Part shown: one piece after another, positions 9,027 through 18,018 of the stretch
How the letters are laid out: each line of letters opens with the position of its first letter
Numbering within the stretch: position 1 is the stretch's first letter
Source of the DNA: VXYL01 sp963665195
GTDB taxonomy: Bacteria > Pseudomonadota > Gammaproteobacteria > Pseudomonadales > Azotimanducaceae
Direction: 5' to 3'
Assembly (NCBI GenBank): GCA_963665195.1
Contig: OY762070.1
Coordinates: 1,612,001 to 1,676,000, forward strand
Length of the DNA: 64,000 nucleotides
Notes under the pieces: generated by a model
What the model saw: only the letters and a program-made list of their open reading frames with translations
Told to the model about the DNA's origin: nothing
Database searches by the model: none
Program-made: the position numbers and the translations under genes

Positions 9027-10145
9027 CTAGGCCGGTACGCGGCGTGCCGGGGCGCCGCCATCGATCAAGGCGCTGCCTTCCTGCCAAGGCGAGATCTGCC
9101 CCTCGTAGACCGCCGGGCCGTTGCGGAAATGCGCAGCCTCATCGAGCGTCTCCACGAACGGCATGTTGAGCGGGTAGAGCGCCGGGCCCTTGTGCGGGCG
9201 GGCACCGGACTTGGAGACGTGGCCGTAGAGCGCGTGGCCCACCACTTCCTCCGCAATCACCGCCGCCTCGATGAGCTTGTCCAGGTCGTAGCCGGTCTCG
9301 ATGCCCATCTCGTGGCACATGTGGACGAAGTCTTCCGTCGGCACATGGCCGGCGGCGCGGCCGTTGCCGCAGTACGGGCAGCCGCCCATGCCGCCGATGG
9401 AGGTGTCGAACTCGGTGGCGCCGAGCATCAGCGCCTCGAAGAAGCTCGCCATGGTGGCGCCGCGGGTGTTGTGCAGGTGCATGTGGAAGACCTCCACCTC
9501 AGGCCAGCGGTCGCGGATGGCGGTGATGGTTTCGCGCACTTCGTGGGGCATGTTCCAGCCCATGGCGTCGAGGAAGGAGACCTTGCGCACCGGGATGCCG
9601 GCGGCGTGCCACTTGTCGAACATCAGCGCCAGGAGGTCCATGCGCTGCCTGAGGCTGAACGAGCCCTCGAAGTTGGAGCCGAAGGGGTTGCCGATGGCCA
9701 CCGAGGCGGACTCCGCCCCCGCCTTCTTGGCGCCGGCGACGGTCGGGTCGATGCCCGCGATCTGCTGCGCCTGGGTGCGGTTGTAGTTGCGCCGGGCGAA
9801 CGAGTCGCAGAGCTCGACATGGGTGCCGAAGCGCCGCCCGCGCACATCGATCTTCGGATAGTAGGCGTCGGCGCGGTCGAAGCCGCGCTTGTTGAACACC
9901 GCGGCGGTGTACTTGACGCCGGGCTTCGGCACGAACTGCTCGGCGATGTCGTCGATGCAGGCCATGGACGGCGTCCACTTCGGATGCGCGAAGGAGCCGA
10001 TCGAGATGACCTTGGCGCCGGTTTCGCCCAAGGCATCGAGCAGACGGAGCTTTTCGGAGACGGGAATGTCGGGGGACTCGATCTGCAAGCCCTCGCGCAT
10101 GGTGTCGTCGGTGATGGTGACGCTCTTCGGCAGCAAGCTGGTCAT
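9027..10145 (-). CDS. HMG-CoA lyase-like / pyruvate carboxyltransferase-family enzyme
   Basis: A 372-residue TIM-barrel enzyme of the DRE-TIM (HMGL-like) superfamily. The N-terminal metal and substrate motif reads TDDTMREGLQIE. The mid-barrel HMHLHNTRGAT supplies the HxH metal ligands. SIGGMGGCPYCGNGRA is the HMG-CoA-lyase signature with its reactive Cys. Family members cleave or form C-C bonds with acyl-CoA or 2-oxo acid substrates, for example HMG-CoA to acetoacetate and acetyl-CoA. It is longer than typical HMG-CoA lyase (about 300 residues), and RE replaces RD in the first motif. A citramalyl- or related acyl-CoA lyase is therefore equally possible. First gene of a run with the GST. Confidence 0.8.
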   Translation of the reverse strand: MTSLLPKSVTITDDTMREGLQIESPDIPVSEKLRLLDALGETGAKVISIGSFAHPKWTPSMACIDDIAEQFVPKPGVKYTAAVFNKRGFDRADAYYPKIDVRGRRFGTHVELCDSFARRNYNRTQAQQIAGIDPTVAGAKKAGAESASVAIGNPFGSNFEGSFSLRQRMDLLALMFDKWHAAGIPVRKVSFLDAMGWNMPHEVRETITAIRDRWPEVEVFHMHLHNTRGATMASFFEALMLGATEFDTSIGGMGGCPYCGNGRAAGHVPTEDFVHMCHEMGIETGYDLDKLIEAAVIAEEVVGHALYGHVSKSGARPHKGPALYPLNMPFVETLDEAAHFRNGPAVYEGQISPWQEGSALIDGGAPARRVPA

Positions 10146-10273
10146 GGCGGTTCTTCGGCGCTCGGTGGGTGGTGGACGGGCATTTGTAGCAACTCCGCCG
10201 CACGGCGTCTAGGGCCGTGCGCCGCCAGGGGCGCCGGGGCGTACGACAAATCTCTGCCGCCCGCGCGGCCGGT

Positions 10274-10624
10274 CTATGCCGACTTCCGCGTCCGGCGCCC
10301 CGCCGCTCTCGGGCCGGCCGGTGCGCCGAGCAACTCCACCAAGGCTCGGCGCTGGGTGCGCGACAGCCGGCGGTAGAGGCGGATCAGCTCGTCTTCCTCG
10401 TTCGAGAGGTCCTTGCGGAAGGTGGTCTCCGAGTAGCGGAAGTGAGCCGGCTCGAGGGGCGCCACCTCGTCATCCACCGGGATGCCGGACAGCGAGTGCT
10501 CCAAGCGCGCGATGATCTCCGAGTTCATGCTGCGGCGGTAGAGATGCGCGGCCTCGGCCACCCGGCCGTGCAGTTCCGGCGGCAGGCGGAGCAGGAATCT
10601 GTGCGCTTCTTTGCGGGCGCTCAT
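10274..10624 (-). CDS. Arc-type ribbon-helix-helix DNA-binding protein
   Basis: A 116-residue protein. Residues 5-45 (AHRFLLRLPPELHGRVAEAA, then RRSMNSEIIARLE) form an Arc/MetJ ribbon-helix-helix, in which the beta-strand pairs across a dimer and contacts DNA. The C-terminal half is charged and helical (TQRRALVELLGA, ending in basic RRTRKSA), with no recognised domain. No toxin partner is visible, since the next downstream gene is an enzyme. It may be an autoregulator or a free-standing repressor; targets unknown. Confidence 0.75.
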   Translation of the reverse strand: MSARKEAHRFLLRLPPELHGRVAEAAHLYRRSMNSEIIARLEHSLSGIPVDDEVAPLEPAHFRYSETTFRKDLSNEEDELIRLYRRLSRTQRRALVELLGAPAGPRAAGRRTRKSA

Positions 10625-10707
10625 GGTTGCTGTCGTCTCGGGCCGCCGAACGGCGGCAGCAGTAGTAGAGCAAGCGATGCGGGCACCCTAGCAGGGCACC
10701 CATGGCC

Positions 10708-10730
10708 GCTTCAAGGCGATGCCTCGAAGC
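10708..10730 (-). terminator. Hairpin at the 3' end of rnpB
   Basis: On the minus strand GCTTCGAGGC, a 3-base loop ATC, then GCCTTGAAGC make a 10-bp stem with one G-U pair. It begins 2 bases after the P1 helix of RNase P RNA ends. There is no U-tract, so it may act as a 3'-end stabiliser or an atypical terminator. Confidence 0.45.
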
Positions 10731-10732
10731 GT

Positions 10733-11118
<386 letters not shown>

Positions 11119-11127
11119 CGGCAAAGC

Positions 11128-11970
11128 CTACTCCTGCTCGGCGTTCATGGAAAGCGCCCGTTGATAAAGTTCTGCGCGGGGCGCTCCGGTGATCTTGGCG
11201 GCGAGCCGAGCGGCTTGGCCGGCAGGCAGTTCGCCGAGCAGCGTCGCGAGCACGGCATCGGCCGCCTGCCGATCCGGTTCGGCGCGGTCCGCTGGCGCCA
11301 AGACGCAGGTGAACTCGCCGCGGTCCAGGACGAGACCGGCGGCCCGCAGTTCTTCTGCGGTGCCGCAGGACAGCGTCTCGAAGCGCTTGGTGAGTTCGCG
11401 GCAGAGCAGCAGCTGGCGATCTGCGCCGCCGAGGGCCGCGATGTCGTCAAGCGTCTCGCGCATCCGGTGCGGAGCCTCGAAGAAGACCACCGCCGTTTCC
11501 GAGCGGAGCACCTCGGCCAGAACGTCCCGGCGCGCCTTGCGCTTGGCGGGGAGGAAGCCCTCGAAGCGGAATCGGCCCGCGGCGATGGGCGATGCGGCGA
11601 GCGCCGTGGTCACGGCGCTGGCGCCGGGCACGGGGACGACAGTGGCACGGTTGCGCCAAGCCGCCCGCACCAGCACGAACCCGGGGTCCGAGATCAGCGG
11701 GGTGCCGGCATCGGAGATGAGCGCCACATCGTCGCCCGCCTGCAAGCGCGTCAGGAGTTCGTCGCTTCGGCCTGCCTCGTTGTGCGCATGCAGAGCCACC
11801 ACCGTTTCGGGCGCGGCCCCGACATGCGCCAATAGCTTGCCGGCGCGTCTGGTATCCTCGCAGGCAACGACCGACGCTTGGCGCAGCACCGTCGCCGCCC
11901 GCTCCGTGATGTCCGCCAAGTTGCCGATCGGCGTCGCCACTACGTACAAGCGTCCCGAATCGCCCGCCAT
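11128..11970 (-). CDS. rsmI: 16S rRNA (cytidine1402-2'-O)-methyltransferase RsmI
   Basis: A 280-residue tetrapyrrole-methylase-fold enzyme that 2'-O-methylates C1402 of 16S rRNA with S-adenosylmethionine. Motifs in order: LYVVATPIGNLADIT near the N-terminus, VACEDTRRAGKLL, the SAM loop LISDAGTPLISDPG, VVPVPGASAV, RFRFEGFLPAKRKARRD, and LLLCRELTKRFET. The ATG at 11970 gives the family N-terminus; a TTG 6 bases upstream is less likely. Its start codon overlaps, divergently, the start of lpoA (CATG shared by both strands). Followed within 10 bases by rnpB. Confidence 0.97.
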   Translation of the reverse strand: MAGDSGRLYVVATPIGNLADITERAATVLRQASVVACEDTRRAGKLLAHVGAAPETVVALHAHNEAGRSDELLTRLQAGDDVALISDAGTPLISDPGFVLVRAAWRNRATVVPVPGASAVTTALAASPIAAGRFRFEGFLPAKRKARRDVLAEVLRSETAVVFFEAPHRMRETLDDIAALGGADRQLLLCRELTKRFETLSCGTAEELRAAGLVLDRGEFTCVLAPADRAEPDRQAADAVLATLLGELPAGQAARLAAKITGAPRAELYQRALSMNAEQE

Positions 11971-13801
11971 GCGCAACTCCCCTCACTCCGTCCCTCGGCC
12001 CGCCCCTGCCATCGGCGCCATCGCGCTCGGCGTCGTTCTCGGCCTCGCGGCCTGCACGACGACGCCCGAGCGCCCGCCCAGCCGAGCCGAACCCGCGCCG
12101 GACCCGCTGCAAACCGCCTTGGCGCGCGCCCGCAGCGCGGTCTCGCCGCAAGCCAGGGCGAGGCACTATCTCGATGCGCTTGCCGAAGTCGAACTGCAGG
12201 GCGATGCCGACACCCTAGCGAACATCGTCGCCGAGTTCGAGGCCGGCGGCGAAGCGCTGATCGCCGCGCTCGACGCCGGCGGGCAGTTCCGATTCCTGCG
12301 CGTCGCAGCCGAGCAGGCGCTGGCGCGGAGCGACGCGGACAAGGCCGAGACGCTGCTCGATCGGTTGCAGCCGACGACGCCCGCTCAGCGAACCACCGGC
12401 GACAGGCTGCGCGCCGAACTGCTCGCCCTGCGCGGCGAGCACCGCGAGGCGGCGATCGCCTGGTCGCAGCTAGCCGAACGGCTGGACGGCGGCGGGCGCG
12501 ACATGTCGGACATCGTGGATGCCGTCTGGCGCAGTCTGGCGGCGCTTGCCCTCCCCGCGCTCGACGAACTGGCGGGCGCGGCGTCCGGTTCGCCGCTCGC
12601 CGCCTTGGCGAGCCTTGCCGAGGACTTCAACCCAGCGCTCACCGGCGCGAGCCAGCGGCGCATCTACAGCCACTGGCGACAAGCGAATCCGCGCCACGTT
12701 GCGGCGCGGTTTCCACCGTCTAGCGTGCGGGACCTCGGTGCGCCGCCGCGCAGCATCGCGCTGCTGGCGCCAGTGACCGGCGCACTGCAGAGCGCCGGAG
12801 AGACGGTTCGCAACGGCTTCCTCGCCGCGTTCCTCCATGCGCCGCCGCCCGGCCAGACCGTGCGCGTCTACGACACGGGCGGACTGCCCGCGACCGCGGC
12901 CTACGCGCAAGCGATGGCGGACGGCGCGGACGTCATCGTCGGTCCGCTGGACAAGGACGCGGTGCGCGCCGTGGCGACACTGCGCAGTCGAGAGTCCGGC
13001 GCCCAGCCGCCGCTCGTCGCGCTCAACAGGCTCGACGCCGGCAGCGTGGATGCGGCGGCGGAGGTGCTGCAGCTTGGGCTCGCCATCGAAGACGATGCTG
13101 CCGCCATCGCCGAGGCGCTGGTCGAAGACGGCGCGCGACGCATCGTGGTGTTCGACCATCCTTCCTCTTGGCTCGCCCGGGCCCGCGCCCGATTCGTCGC
13201 CGAGAGCGCCGGCATCGAGGTCGCGGCGAGCGGCACGGTGAGCGCCATCGACGGCGCTATCAGCGTCGCCGGCGAAGTGCTCGGCGTCGATGCGAGCAGT
13301 GCCCGCCACAAGGAGATCGCGGATCTGTTGGGCGCTGCGCCGGAGTTCACGCCGCGCCGCCGCGACGACGTCGATGCCGTGGTCGCTCTGGTCGGCAGTT
13401 CCCAACTGCAGTCGCTGAAGCCTGCGCTCGACTTCCACTTCGCCGGCGAACTGCCGGTATATGTGCCATCCACGGCGCTCGGCGGCGCGCTGGGGCCGCT
13501 CAGCGGCGTACGGGTGTGCATGACGCCCTGGCAGCTCTACGCCGATCCGTTCCGCACCGCCGCGCGGGGTGCCTTTCCGGGCAGCCGGGGAACGTCGGCG
13601 AGCCTGTTCGCCATCGGCGTCGACGGCTTCCGCGTCGCGAACCAGCTGCCCCGGCTCGCCCGTCACCGGGAGACCATCGCCGGCAGCACGGGCATGCTCA
13701 GCCTCGGCGCCGGCGGGCGGATCGAGCGCCGCCTCGCCTGGGGCATCGTGCGCGGCGGACGCCTACTGGCGCGTCCCGCGCGTGCGAGCGGCGGAGGCTG
13801 A
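11969..13801 (+). CDS. lpoA: Penicillin-binding protein activator LpoA, outer-membrane lipoprotein
   Basis: A 610-residue lipoprotein that in other gammaproteobacteria stimulates the peptidoglycan synthase PBP1A from the outer membrane. The signal peptide ends in the lipobox LAAC (Cys about residue 29). Residues 40-250 are helical TPR-like repeats. Residues 265-600 are a type-I periplasmic-binding fold, starting SIALLAPVTGALQSAGETVR, with DVIVGPLDKDAV. The only usable start is the ATG at 11969, because no other ATG/GTG precedes the signal peptide. That start overlaps the divergent rsmI start. Followed by yraN and dolP in the conserved gammaproteobacterial order. Confidence 0.93.
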   Translation: MRNSPHSVPRPAPAIGAIALGVVLGLAACTTTPERPPSRAEPAPDPLQTALARARSAVSPQARARHYLDALAEVELQGDADTLANIVAEFEAGGEALIAALDAGGQFRFLRVAAEQALARSDADKAETLLDRLQPTTPAQRTTGDRLRAELLALRGEHREAAIAWSQLAERLDGGGRDMSDIVDAVWRSLAALALPALDELAGAASGSPLAALASLAEDFNPALTGASQRRIYSHWRQANPRHVAARFPPSSVRDLGAPPRSIALLAPVTGALQSAGETVRNGFLAAFLHAPPPGQTVRVYDTGGLPATAAYAQAMADGADVIVGPLDKDAVRAVATLRSRESGAQPPLVALNRLDAGSVDAAAEVLQLGLAIEDDAAAIAEALVEDGARRIVVFDHPSSWLARARARFVAESAGIEVAASGTVSAIDGAISVAGEVLGVDASSARHKEIADLLGAAPEFTPRRRDDVDAVVALVGSSQLQSLKPALDFHFAGELPVYVPSTALGGALGPLSGVRVCMTPWQLYADPFRTAARGAFPGSRGTSASLFAIGVDGFRVANQLPRLARHRETIAGSTGMLSLGAGGRIERRLAWGIVRGGRLLARPARASGGG

Positions 13802-13802
13802 C

Positions 13803-14204
13803 GTGCGCCCTTCACTGTGGCCGCTGCGACGCCGCCCGCTGCGGCATCTGCTCGGCAATCGCGCCGAACGTCGCGCCGAGCGCCTGCTGCGACGGCGGGG
13901 TATGCGCACGCTGACGCGCAACTACGCCCGCCGGGGCGGCGAGATCGACCTCGTGATGCTCGACGGCGACACGCTCGCCTTCGTGGAAGTGCGCTACCGC
14001 GGCCGCACGGCGTGGAGCTCGGGGATGGAGTCCGTGGATCTCGCCAAGCAGCGGCGCATCGTCCGCACCGCCGAACGCTATCTGGTCGAACATCCGCAGC
14101 ATCGGTTCCGCCAAGTTCGATTTGACGTGGTGGCCGCTTCGGCGCGAAACTACAGCATCGCATGTGAATGGACTCCCGATGCGTTTCAAGCAATGGATTG
14201 CTGA
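13803..14204 (+). CDS. yraN: YraN family (UPF0102) nuclease-fold protein
   Basis: A 133-residue protein, usual length for UPF0102. The core begins GNRAERRAERLLRRRGMRTL, followed by NYARRGGEIDLVMLDGDTLAFVEVRYR. This is the GEIDLI...VFVEVK pattern of a restriction-endonuclease-like PD-(D/E)XK fold, with Glu and Asp retained and the usual Lys replaced by Arg (EVR). It is linked with Holliday-junction and rRNA functions in the literature, but the role is unsettled. The GTG at 13803 lies 1 base after the lpoA stop; no ATG is available before the fold. Its end overlaps dolP by 26 bases. Confidence 0.9.
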   Translation: MRPSLWPLRRRPLRHLLGNRAERRAERLLRRRGMRTLTRNYARRGGEIDLVMLDGDTLAFVEVRYRGRTAWSSGMESVDLAKQRRIVRTAERYLVEHPQHRFRQVRFDVVAASARNYSIACEWTPDAFQAMDC

Positions 14205-14757
14205 GTCGGCCCGCCGACCCTCCCGCCTCGCCCTCGCCGCTGCTGTCGTGGTCGGCCTCGCCGGCTGCGTCAGCCTGACGGGCGAAGACCCCGCCAAGCG
14301 CACCCTCGGCAGCTTCATCGACGATCAGGCCGTCGAGCGGCTCGCCACGCAGCAGATCGCCGCCGCCGACGAGCGGCTCAAAGCGAGCCAGATCAAGGTG
14401 GCGAGCTTCGACGGCATCGTGCTGCTCACCGGCCAGGTCGCGGAAGAGGCGCTGCGCAGCCGGGCCGAGAAGGCCATCGGCAGCATCCGCAAGATCCGCA
14501 AGGTCCACAACGACATCCGGGTCGGCGGCAGCAGCACGCTGCTCGCCCGCAGCAACGACGCTTGGCTCTCCACCAAAGTCTCCGCCAGCCTGCGGGCCGC
14601 CGAGAACGTGCGCGCGAACCAGATGAAGGTGGTGACGGAGAACGGCGTGGTCTATCTGCTCGGCCGCGTGCCGCCGGCCCAGGGCGATGCCGCCGCGACG
14701 GTGGCCAGCAGCGTGCTCGGCGTGCAGAAGGTGGTGAAGGTCTTCGAGTACCTGTAG
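14179..14757 (+). CDS. dolP: DolP (YraP) outer-membrane lipoprotein with two BON domains
   Basis: A 192-residue lipoprotein that supports envelope integrity and BAM function in E. coli (191 residues there). The signal peptide ends in LAGC (Cys about residue 30). Two BON domains follow: about residues 55-120, with IKVASFDGIVLLTGQV, and 128-192, with MKVVTENGVVYLLGRV. The ATG at 14179 was chosen because it gives a proper lipoprotein signal; an in-frame ATG at 14122 lies deep inside yraN. Last gene of the lpoA-yraN-dolP set. Confidence 0.93.
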   Translation: MRFKQWIAESARRPSRLALAAAVVVGLAGCVSLTGEDPAKRTLGSFIDDQAVERLATQQIAAADERLKASQIKVASFDGIVLLTGQVAEEALRSRAEKAIGSIRKIRKVHNDIRVGGSSTLLARSNDAWLSTKVSASLRAAENVRANQMKVVTENGVVYLLGRVPPAQGDAAATVASSVLGVQKVVKVFEYL

Positions 14758-14761
14758 TCAA

Positions 14762-14785
14762 GGTGCCGGGCAGATCTCCGGCACC
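14762..14785. terminator. Bidirectional hairpin between convergent dolP and sspB
   Basis: GGTGCCGG and CCGGCACC form a perfect 8-bp inverted repeat around an 8-base loop. It lies 4 bases after the dolP stop and 12 bases after the sspB stop (minus strand). The position between convergent genes suggests a shared terminator. There is no clear U-tract on either strand. Confidence 0.6.
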
Positions 14786-14797
14786 CGGTGGCCGACC

Positions 14798-15208
14798 CTA
14801 CTTGACCAGCTTGAGCGTGGGACCGCTCGGCTTCCGCTCGCCGGGCGGTCGTCCGGGTTGTTCCGGTTCGGCCGGCGACTCGGCCTCGAAAGCCATCCCG
14901 ACGCCGCTTTCCTTGGCGTAGACGCCCACCACCGCGCCGAGGGGCGCACGTACATGCACGGGCCGGCCGCCGAAGCGGCAGTCGACGGTGAGCCAGTCGT
15001 TGCCGATGGCCAGATTGCGCGTCGCATTGGCGGAGACGTTCAGCACCAGCTTGCCTTTCTGCGCCCGCTCGCTCGGCGCGTCCACGCCGTCGATCGAGCA
15101 GTCGAGCACAACGTGCGGCGTCTGGCTGTTGTCCACCACCCAGTCGATGATCGCCCGCACCAGATAGGGCCGCAGCGGCAGCAAGTCGCCCGACGGCGGG
15201 CTGCTCAC
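14798..15208 (-). CDS. sspB: ClpXP protease specificity-enhancing factor SspB
   Basis: A 136-residue adaptor that binds ssrA-tagged proteins and delivers them to ClpXP. The SspB fold spans about residues 10-105: RPYLVRAIIDWVVDNSQTPH, then LVLNVSANATRNL, then RFGGRPVHVRAPLGAVVGVYA. An acidic/Pro-rich linker leads to the ClpX-binding tail (PTLKLVK). The GTG start at 15208 overlaps the sspA stop (GTGA), so translation is probably coupled, as in the conserved sspAB operon. Confidence 0.95.
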   Translation of the reverse strand: MSSPPSGDLLPLRPYLVRAIIDWVVDNSQTPHVVLDCSIDGVDAPSERAQKGKLVLNVSANATRNLAIGNDWLTVDCRFGGRPVHVRAPLGAVVGVYAKESGVGMAFEAESPAEPEQPGRPPGERKPSGPTLKLVK

Positions 15209-15846
15209 TCCTCCGGCTCCATCTCCATCTCCAGCTCCGTCAGGCTGTCGCGGAACGACGGGCGGGCGAAGATGCGATCCATGTATTGCCGCATCGGCCG
15301 CGTCTGGCGTTCCGGCAGCGCTATGTCCACATGGCGGAGCCGCCAGAGAACGGGCGCGACGCAGCAGTCCACCAGCGAGAACTCGTCGCTCATGAAGTAC
15401 GGCTTCTCGCCGAACAGCGGCGCCGCGGCGACGATGTTCTCGCGCAGCTCCTTGTGCGCGCGCTCGCGCGCCTGCGCCCGGCCTCGGCCGCGCACGAGCA
15501 TGTCCATGGAGTTCCCCCAGTCCACCTCGATGCGGTGCATCAAGAGGCGACTCTGGGCGCGCGCCACCGGATAGACGGGCAGCAGCGGCGGATGCGGGAA
15601 GCGCTCGTCGATGTACTCCAGCACCACGCCGCACTCGTAGAGCACGAGCTCGCGGTCGAGCAGCGTCGGCACGGTGTTGTACGGGTTCAACTCGCTGAGC
15701 CGCCGCGGGGCGCGCGAGGGATTGACGTCGACCACGCTCACAGCCACGCCCTTTTCGGCGAGCACCATGCGCACGCTGTGGCTCTGGTGGCCGCGCGGGT
15801 CCGAGTAGAGCGTCATGAGCGCTCTTCTGATGGGGCTGATGTCCAC
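15205..15846 (-). CDS. sspA: Stringent starvation protein A
   Basis: A 213-residue GST-fold protein that binds RNA polymerase and modulates transcription under starvation and acid stress. The N-terminal domain has the LYSDPRGHQSHSVRMVLAEK strand-helix. NPYNTVPTL follows, then the family-specific RFPHPPLLPVYPVARAQSR and LFGEKPYFMSDEFSLVDC. The GTG at 15846 aligns the N-terminus with E. coli SspA; an internal ATG at 15816 (MTLYSD) is the alternative. Lies downstream of petABC in the same transcription unit. Confidence 0.95.
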   Translation of the reverse strand: MDISPIRRALMTLYSDPRGHQSHSVRMVLAEKGVAVSVVDVNPSRAPRRLSELNPYNTVPTLLDRELVLYECGVVLEYIDERFPHPPLLPVYPVARAQSRLLMHRIEVDWGNSMDMLVRGRGRAQARERAHKELRENIVAAAPLFGEKPYFMSDEFSLVDCCVAPVLWRLRHVDIALPERQTRPMRQYMDRIFARPSFRDSLTELEMEMEPEE

Positions 15847-15879
15847 GTTCTAACCCACTGCCCGGCGGGCACCCTCCCG

Positions 15880-16695
15880 CTAGTGAATGTCCTTCCAGTA
15901 CTCGCGATTCAGCAGCGTCGCGAATACGAACAGCACGGCCAGGAAGCCGAGCACCCAGTAGCCGATGCGATGCCGCTCGAGACGCCCCGGCTCGCCCACG
16001 TAGTGCAGGAAGTTGGCGATGTCGTAGGCCGCCTGATCGAACTCTTCGGCGGTCATGGAACCGGTGCCGGACTCGACCTCGAGCGTGTTCCGCACGCGCT
16101 CCCGGTCGTGGCCATCCGCCGCGCTGTACACCATCCCCTTCTCGCCTCGCACCAGCGCGCTCTCGCCGTCCAGGATGTCGAGCGGCCTATAGACGTTCTC
16201 CTTTACCTTCGGCACGCCTTGCAGGCCGATCAGCACATGCGGCATGCCGATGTTGGGGTGGACGCGGTTGTTGACGCCGAACGGCCGGCTCGGATCGACG
16301 TAGAAGTTCTTCAGCATGTTGTACACCCACGCGGTGCCGCGCACGCGGTCCACCATCGTGAGATCGGGCGGCGGCGCCCCGAACCAGTTCTTGGCGCTCT
16401 CAGGCGGCATCGACGTTTCCATCAGGCCGCCGATGGCTTGGCCCGTGAACACCAGATTGTCGAGCGCCACCTGGTGCGGGATGCCGAGGTCGTCCGCAGT
16501 GCGCTCGTAGCGCTGGAACTGAAGCGAGTGGCAGGCGATGCAGTAGTTCATGTACAGCGCCATGCCGCGCTGCAGCGACGGCTTGTCGCGCAGGTTCGGC
16601 GAGATCGGTTCGAGGTCGACCTCGGACTCGGCGGCGCCGGCGGCCAGCGCCAGAACGCCGACGGCCAGAGCGAAAGCGCGGGCGAGCGCGTTCAT
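15880..16695 (-). CDS. petC: Cytochrome c1 subunit of the bc1 complex
   Basis: A 271-residue membrane-anchored cytochrome that passes electrons from the Rieske centre to soluble cytochrome c. It has a signal peptide (ALARAFALAVGVLALAAG) and a haem c motif C-I-A-C-H in YMNYCIACHSLQF near residue 55. Conserved cytochrome c1 segments follow (PPPDLTMVDRVRG, NIGMPHVL), then a C-terminal anchor (GYWVLGFLAVLFVFATLL). The ATG at 16695 overlaps the petB stop (ATGA). Confidence 0.96.
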   Translation of the reverse strand: MNALARAFALAVGVLALAAGAAESEVDLEPISPNLRDKPSLQRGMALYMNYCIACHSLQFQRYERTADDLGIPHQVALDNLVFTGQAIGGLMETSMPPESAKNWFGAPPPDLTMVDRVRGTAWVYNMLKNFYVDPSRPFGVNNRVHPNIGMPHVLIGLQGVPKVKENVYRPLDILDGESALVRGEKGMVYSAADGHDRERVRNTLEVESGTGSMTAEEFDQAAYDIANFLHYVGEPGRLERHRIGYWVLGFLAVLFVFATLLNREYWKDIH

Positions 16696-17954
16696 GTCAA
16701 GCGCTCCGGCGGCGGCTTGGTCTTCTCGATGCGCGTGTACCACGGCATCAGGAGGAAGTAGAAGAAGTAGACGATGGTGCAGATCTGCGCAAGACCCGTG
16801 GTGAACGGCGTGGTGTGGATGGTGCCGAGATAGCCGAGCACGAAAAAGCTCACCACCAGGAGCGCCAGCATGAGCTTCGAGATGCGGCCCTTGTAGCGCA
16901 TGGACTTCACGGGGCTGCGATCGAGCCACGGCAGCATGGCCGGAATAAGGATCGCCGACCCCATCACCACCAGCCCCCAGAACTTGGCCGTCAGGCCGAA
17001 CAGCGGGAACGTGCAGGCGCGCAGCATCGAGTAGTAGGGCGTGAAGTACCAGACCGGGGCGATCAGGTCCGGCGTCTTGAGCGGGTCCGCACGCTCGAAG
17101 TTCGGCTTCTCAAGGAAGTAGCCGAACATCTCCGGCAGGAAGAACACCACGGCGCAGAAGATGAACAGGAACACCACCGTCGCCTGGAAGTCGTGAACGG
17201 TGTAGTAGGGATGGAACGGGATGCCGTCCTTGGGGATGCCGTTCTCGTCCTTGTTGTCCTTGATCTCCACGCCGTCGGGGTTGTTGGAGCCGACGTGGTG
17301 CAGGGCGACGATGTGGATGAAGACGAGGCCGACCAAGGCGAGCGGCAGCGCCACGACATGCAGGGCGAAGAAGCGGTTCAGCGTGATGTCCGAGAGCAGG
17401 TAGTCCCCGCGCACCCACTCCGCAAGGCCCTCGCCGAACCAGGGGATGGCGCCGACCAGCGAGACGATCACCTGGGCGCCCCAGAACGACATGTTGCCCC
17501 ACGGCAGCAGGTAGCCGAAAAAGCCCTCCGCCATGAGCACGAGGAAGATGGCGATGCCGATCAGCCAGAGGAGTTCGCGCGGGCGCCGGTACGATCCGTA
17601 GGCCAGCGCCCGGAACATGTGCAGGTAGACCACCACGAAGAACGCCGAGGCGCCGGTGGAGTGCAGATAGCGAATGATGTCGCCGTACTCCACGTCGCGC
17701 ATGATGTACTCGACCGAGGCGAAGGCGCCGTCGCCGCTCGGCACGTAGGCCATGGTGAGCCAGATGCCGGTGACGAGCTGCAGCACCAGCACGACGGTGG
17801 CGAGCACGCCGAAGTAGTACCAGAAGTTGAGGTTCTTCGGGGCGTAGTACTTCGTCGCATGCTGCTCGACGGTGCGCGTCAGCGGCAGGCGCTCGTCCAC
17901 CCACGCCAGCAGGCGCTGCAGCGGACGCTGGGGCGTTGGGGATGCCTCAGCCAC
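16692..17954 (-). CDS. petB: Cytochrome b subunit of the bc1 complex
   Basis: A 420-residue multi-spanning dihaem quinol oxidase subunit. Haem-ligand His pairs lie in YLHSTGASAFFVVVYLHM and LHVVALPLALVGLVFIHI. The Qo-site loop reads APVWYFTPYY; the PVWY variant is normal for this bacterial group. The start was set at GTG 17954 (VAEASPTPQRPLQ) with CGGAG about 10 bases upstream; a TTG at 17975 is possible. Located between petA and petC. Confidence 0.96.
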   Translation of the reverse strand: MAEASPTPQRPLQRLLAWVDERLPLTRTVEQHATKYYAPKNLNFWYYFGVLATVVLVLQLVTGIWLTMAYVPSGDGAFASVEYIMRDVEYGDIIRYLHSTGASAFFVVVYLHMFRALAYGSYRRPRELLWLIGIAIFLVLMAEGFFGYLLPWGNMSFWGAQVIVSLVGAIPWFGEGLAEWVRGDYLLSDITLNRFFALHVVALPLALVGLVFIHIVALHHVGSNNPDGVEIKDNKDENGIPKDGIPFHPYYTVHDFQATVVFLFIFCAVVFFLPEMFGYFLEKPNFERADPLKTPDLIAPVWYFTPYYSMLRACTFPLFGLTAKFWGLVVMGSAILIPAMLPWLDRSPVKSMRYKGRISKLMLALLVVSFFVLGYLGTIHTTPFTTGLAQICTIVYFFYFLLMPWYTRIEKTKPPPERLT

Positions 17955-18018
17955 CGTTGGGCTCCGTCTTCGCAAGCCTCACAAGGTACTCCTCCATCAG
18001 CCGCTCAACCCCGACCGC

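Noticed and set aside
11971..11976. TTG at 11976 as rsmI start
   Set aside because: The ATG two codons later gives the family N-terminus, and TTG is the rarer choice.
16692..17954. Cytochrome b Qo-site motif PVWY instead of PEWY
   Set aside because: Looked like loss of a key Glu, but PVWY-type motifs are normal for cytochrome b in this bacterial group.
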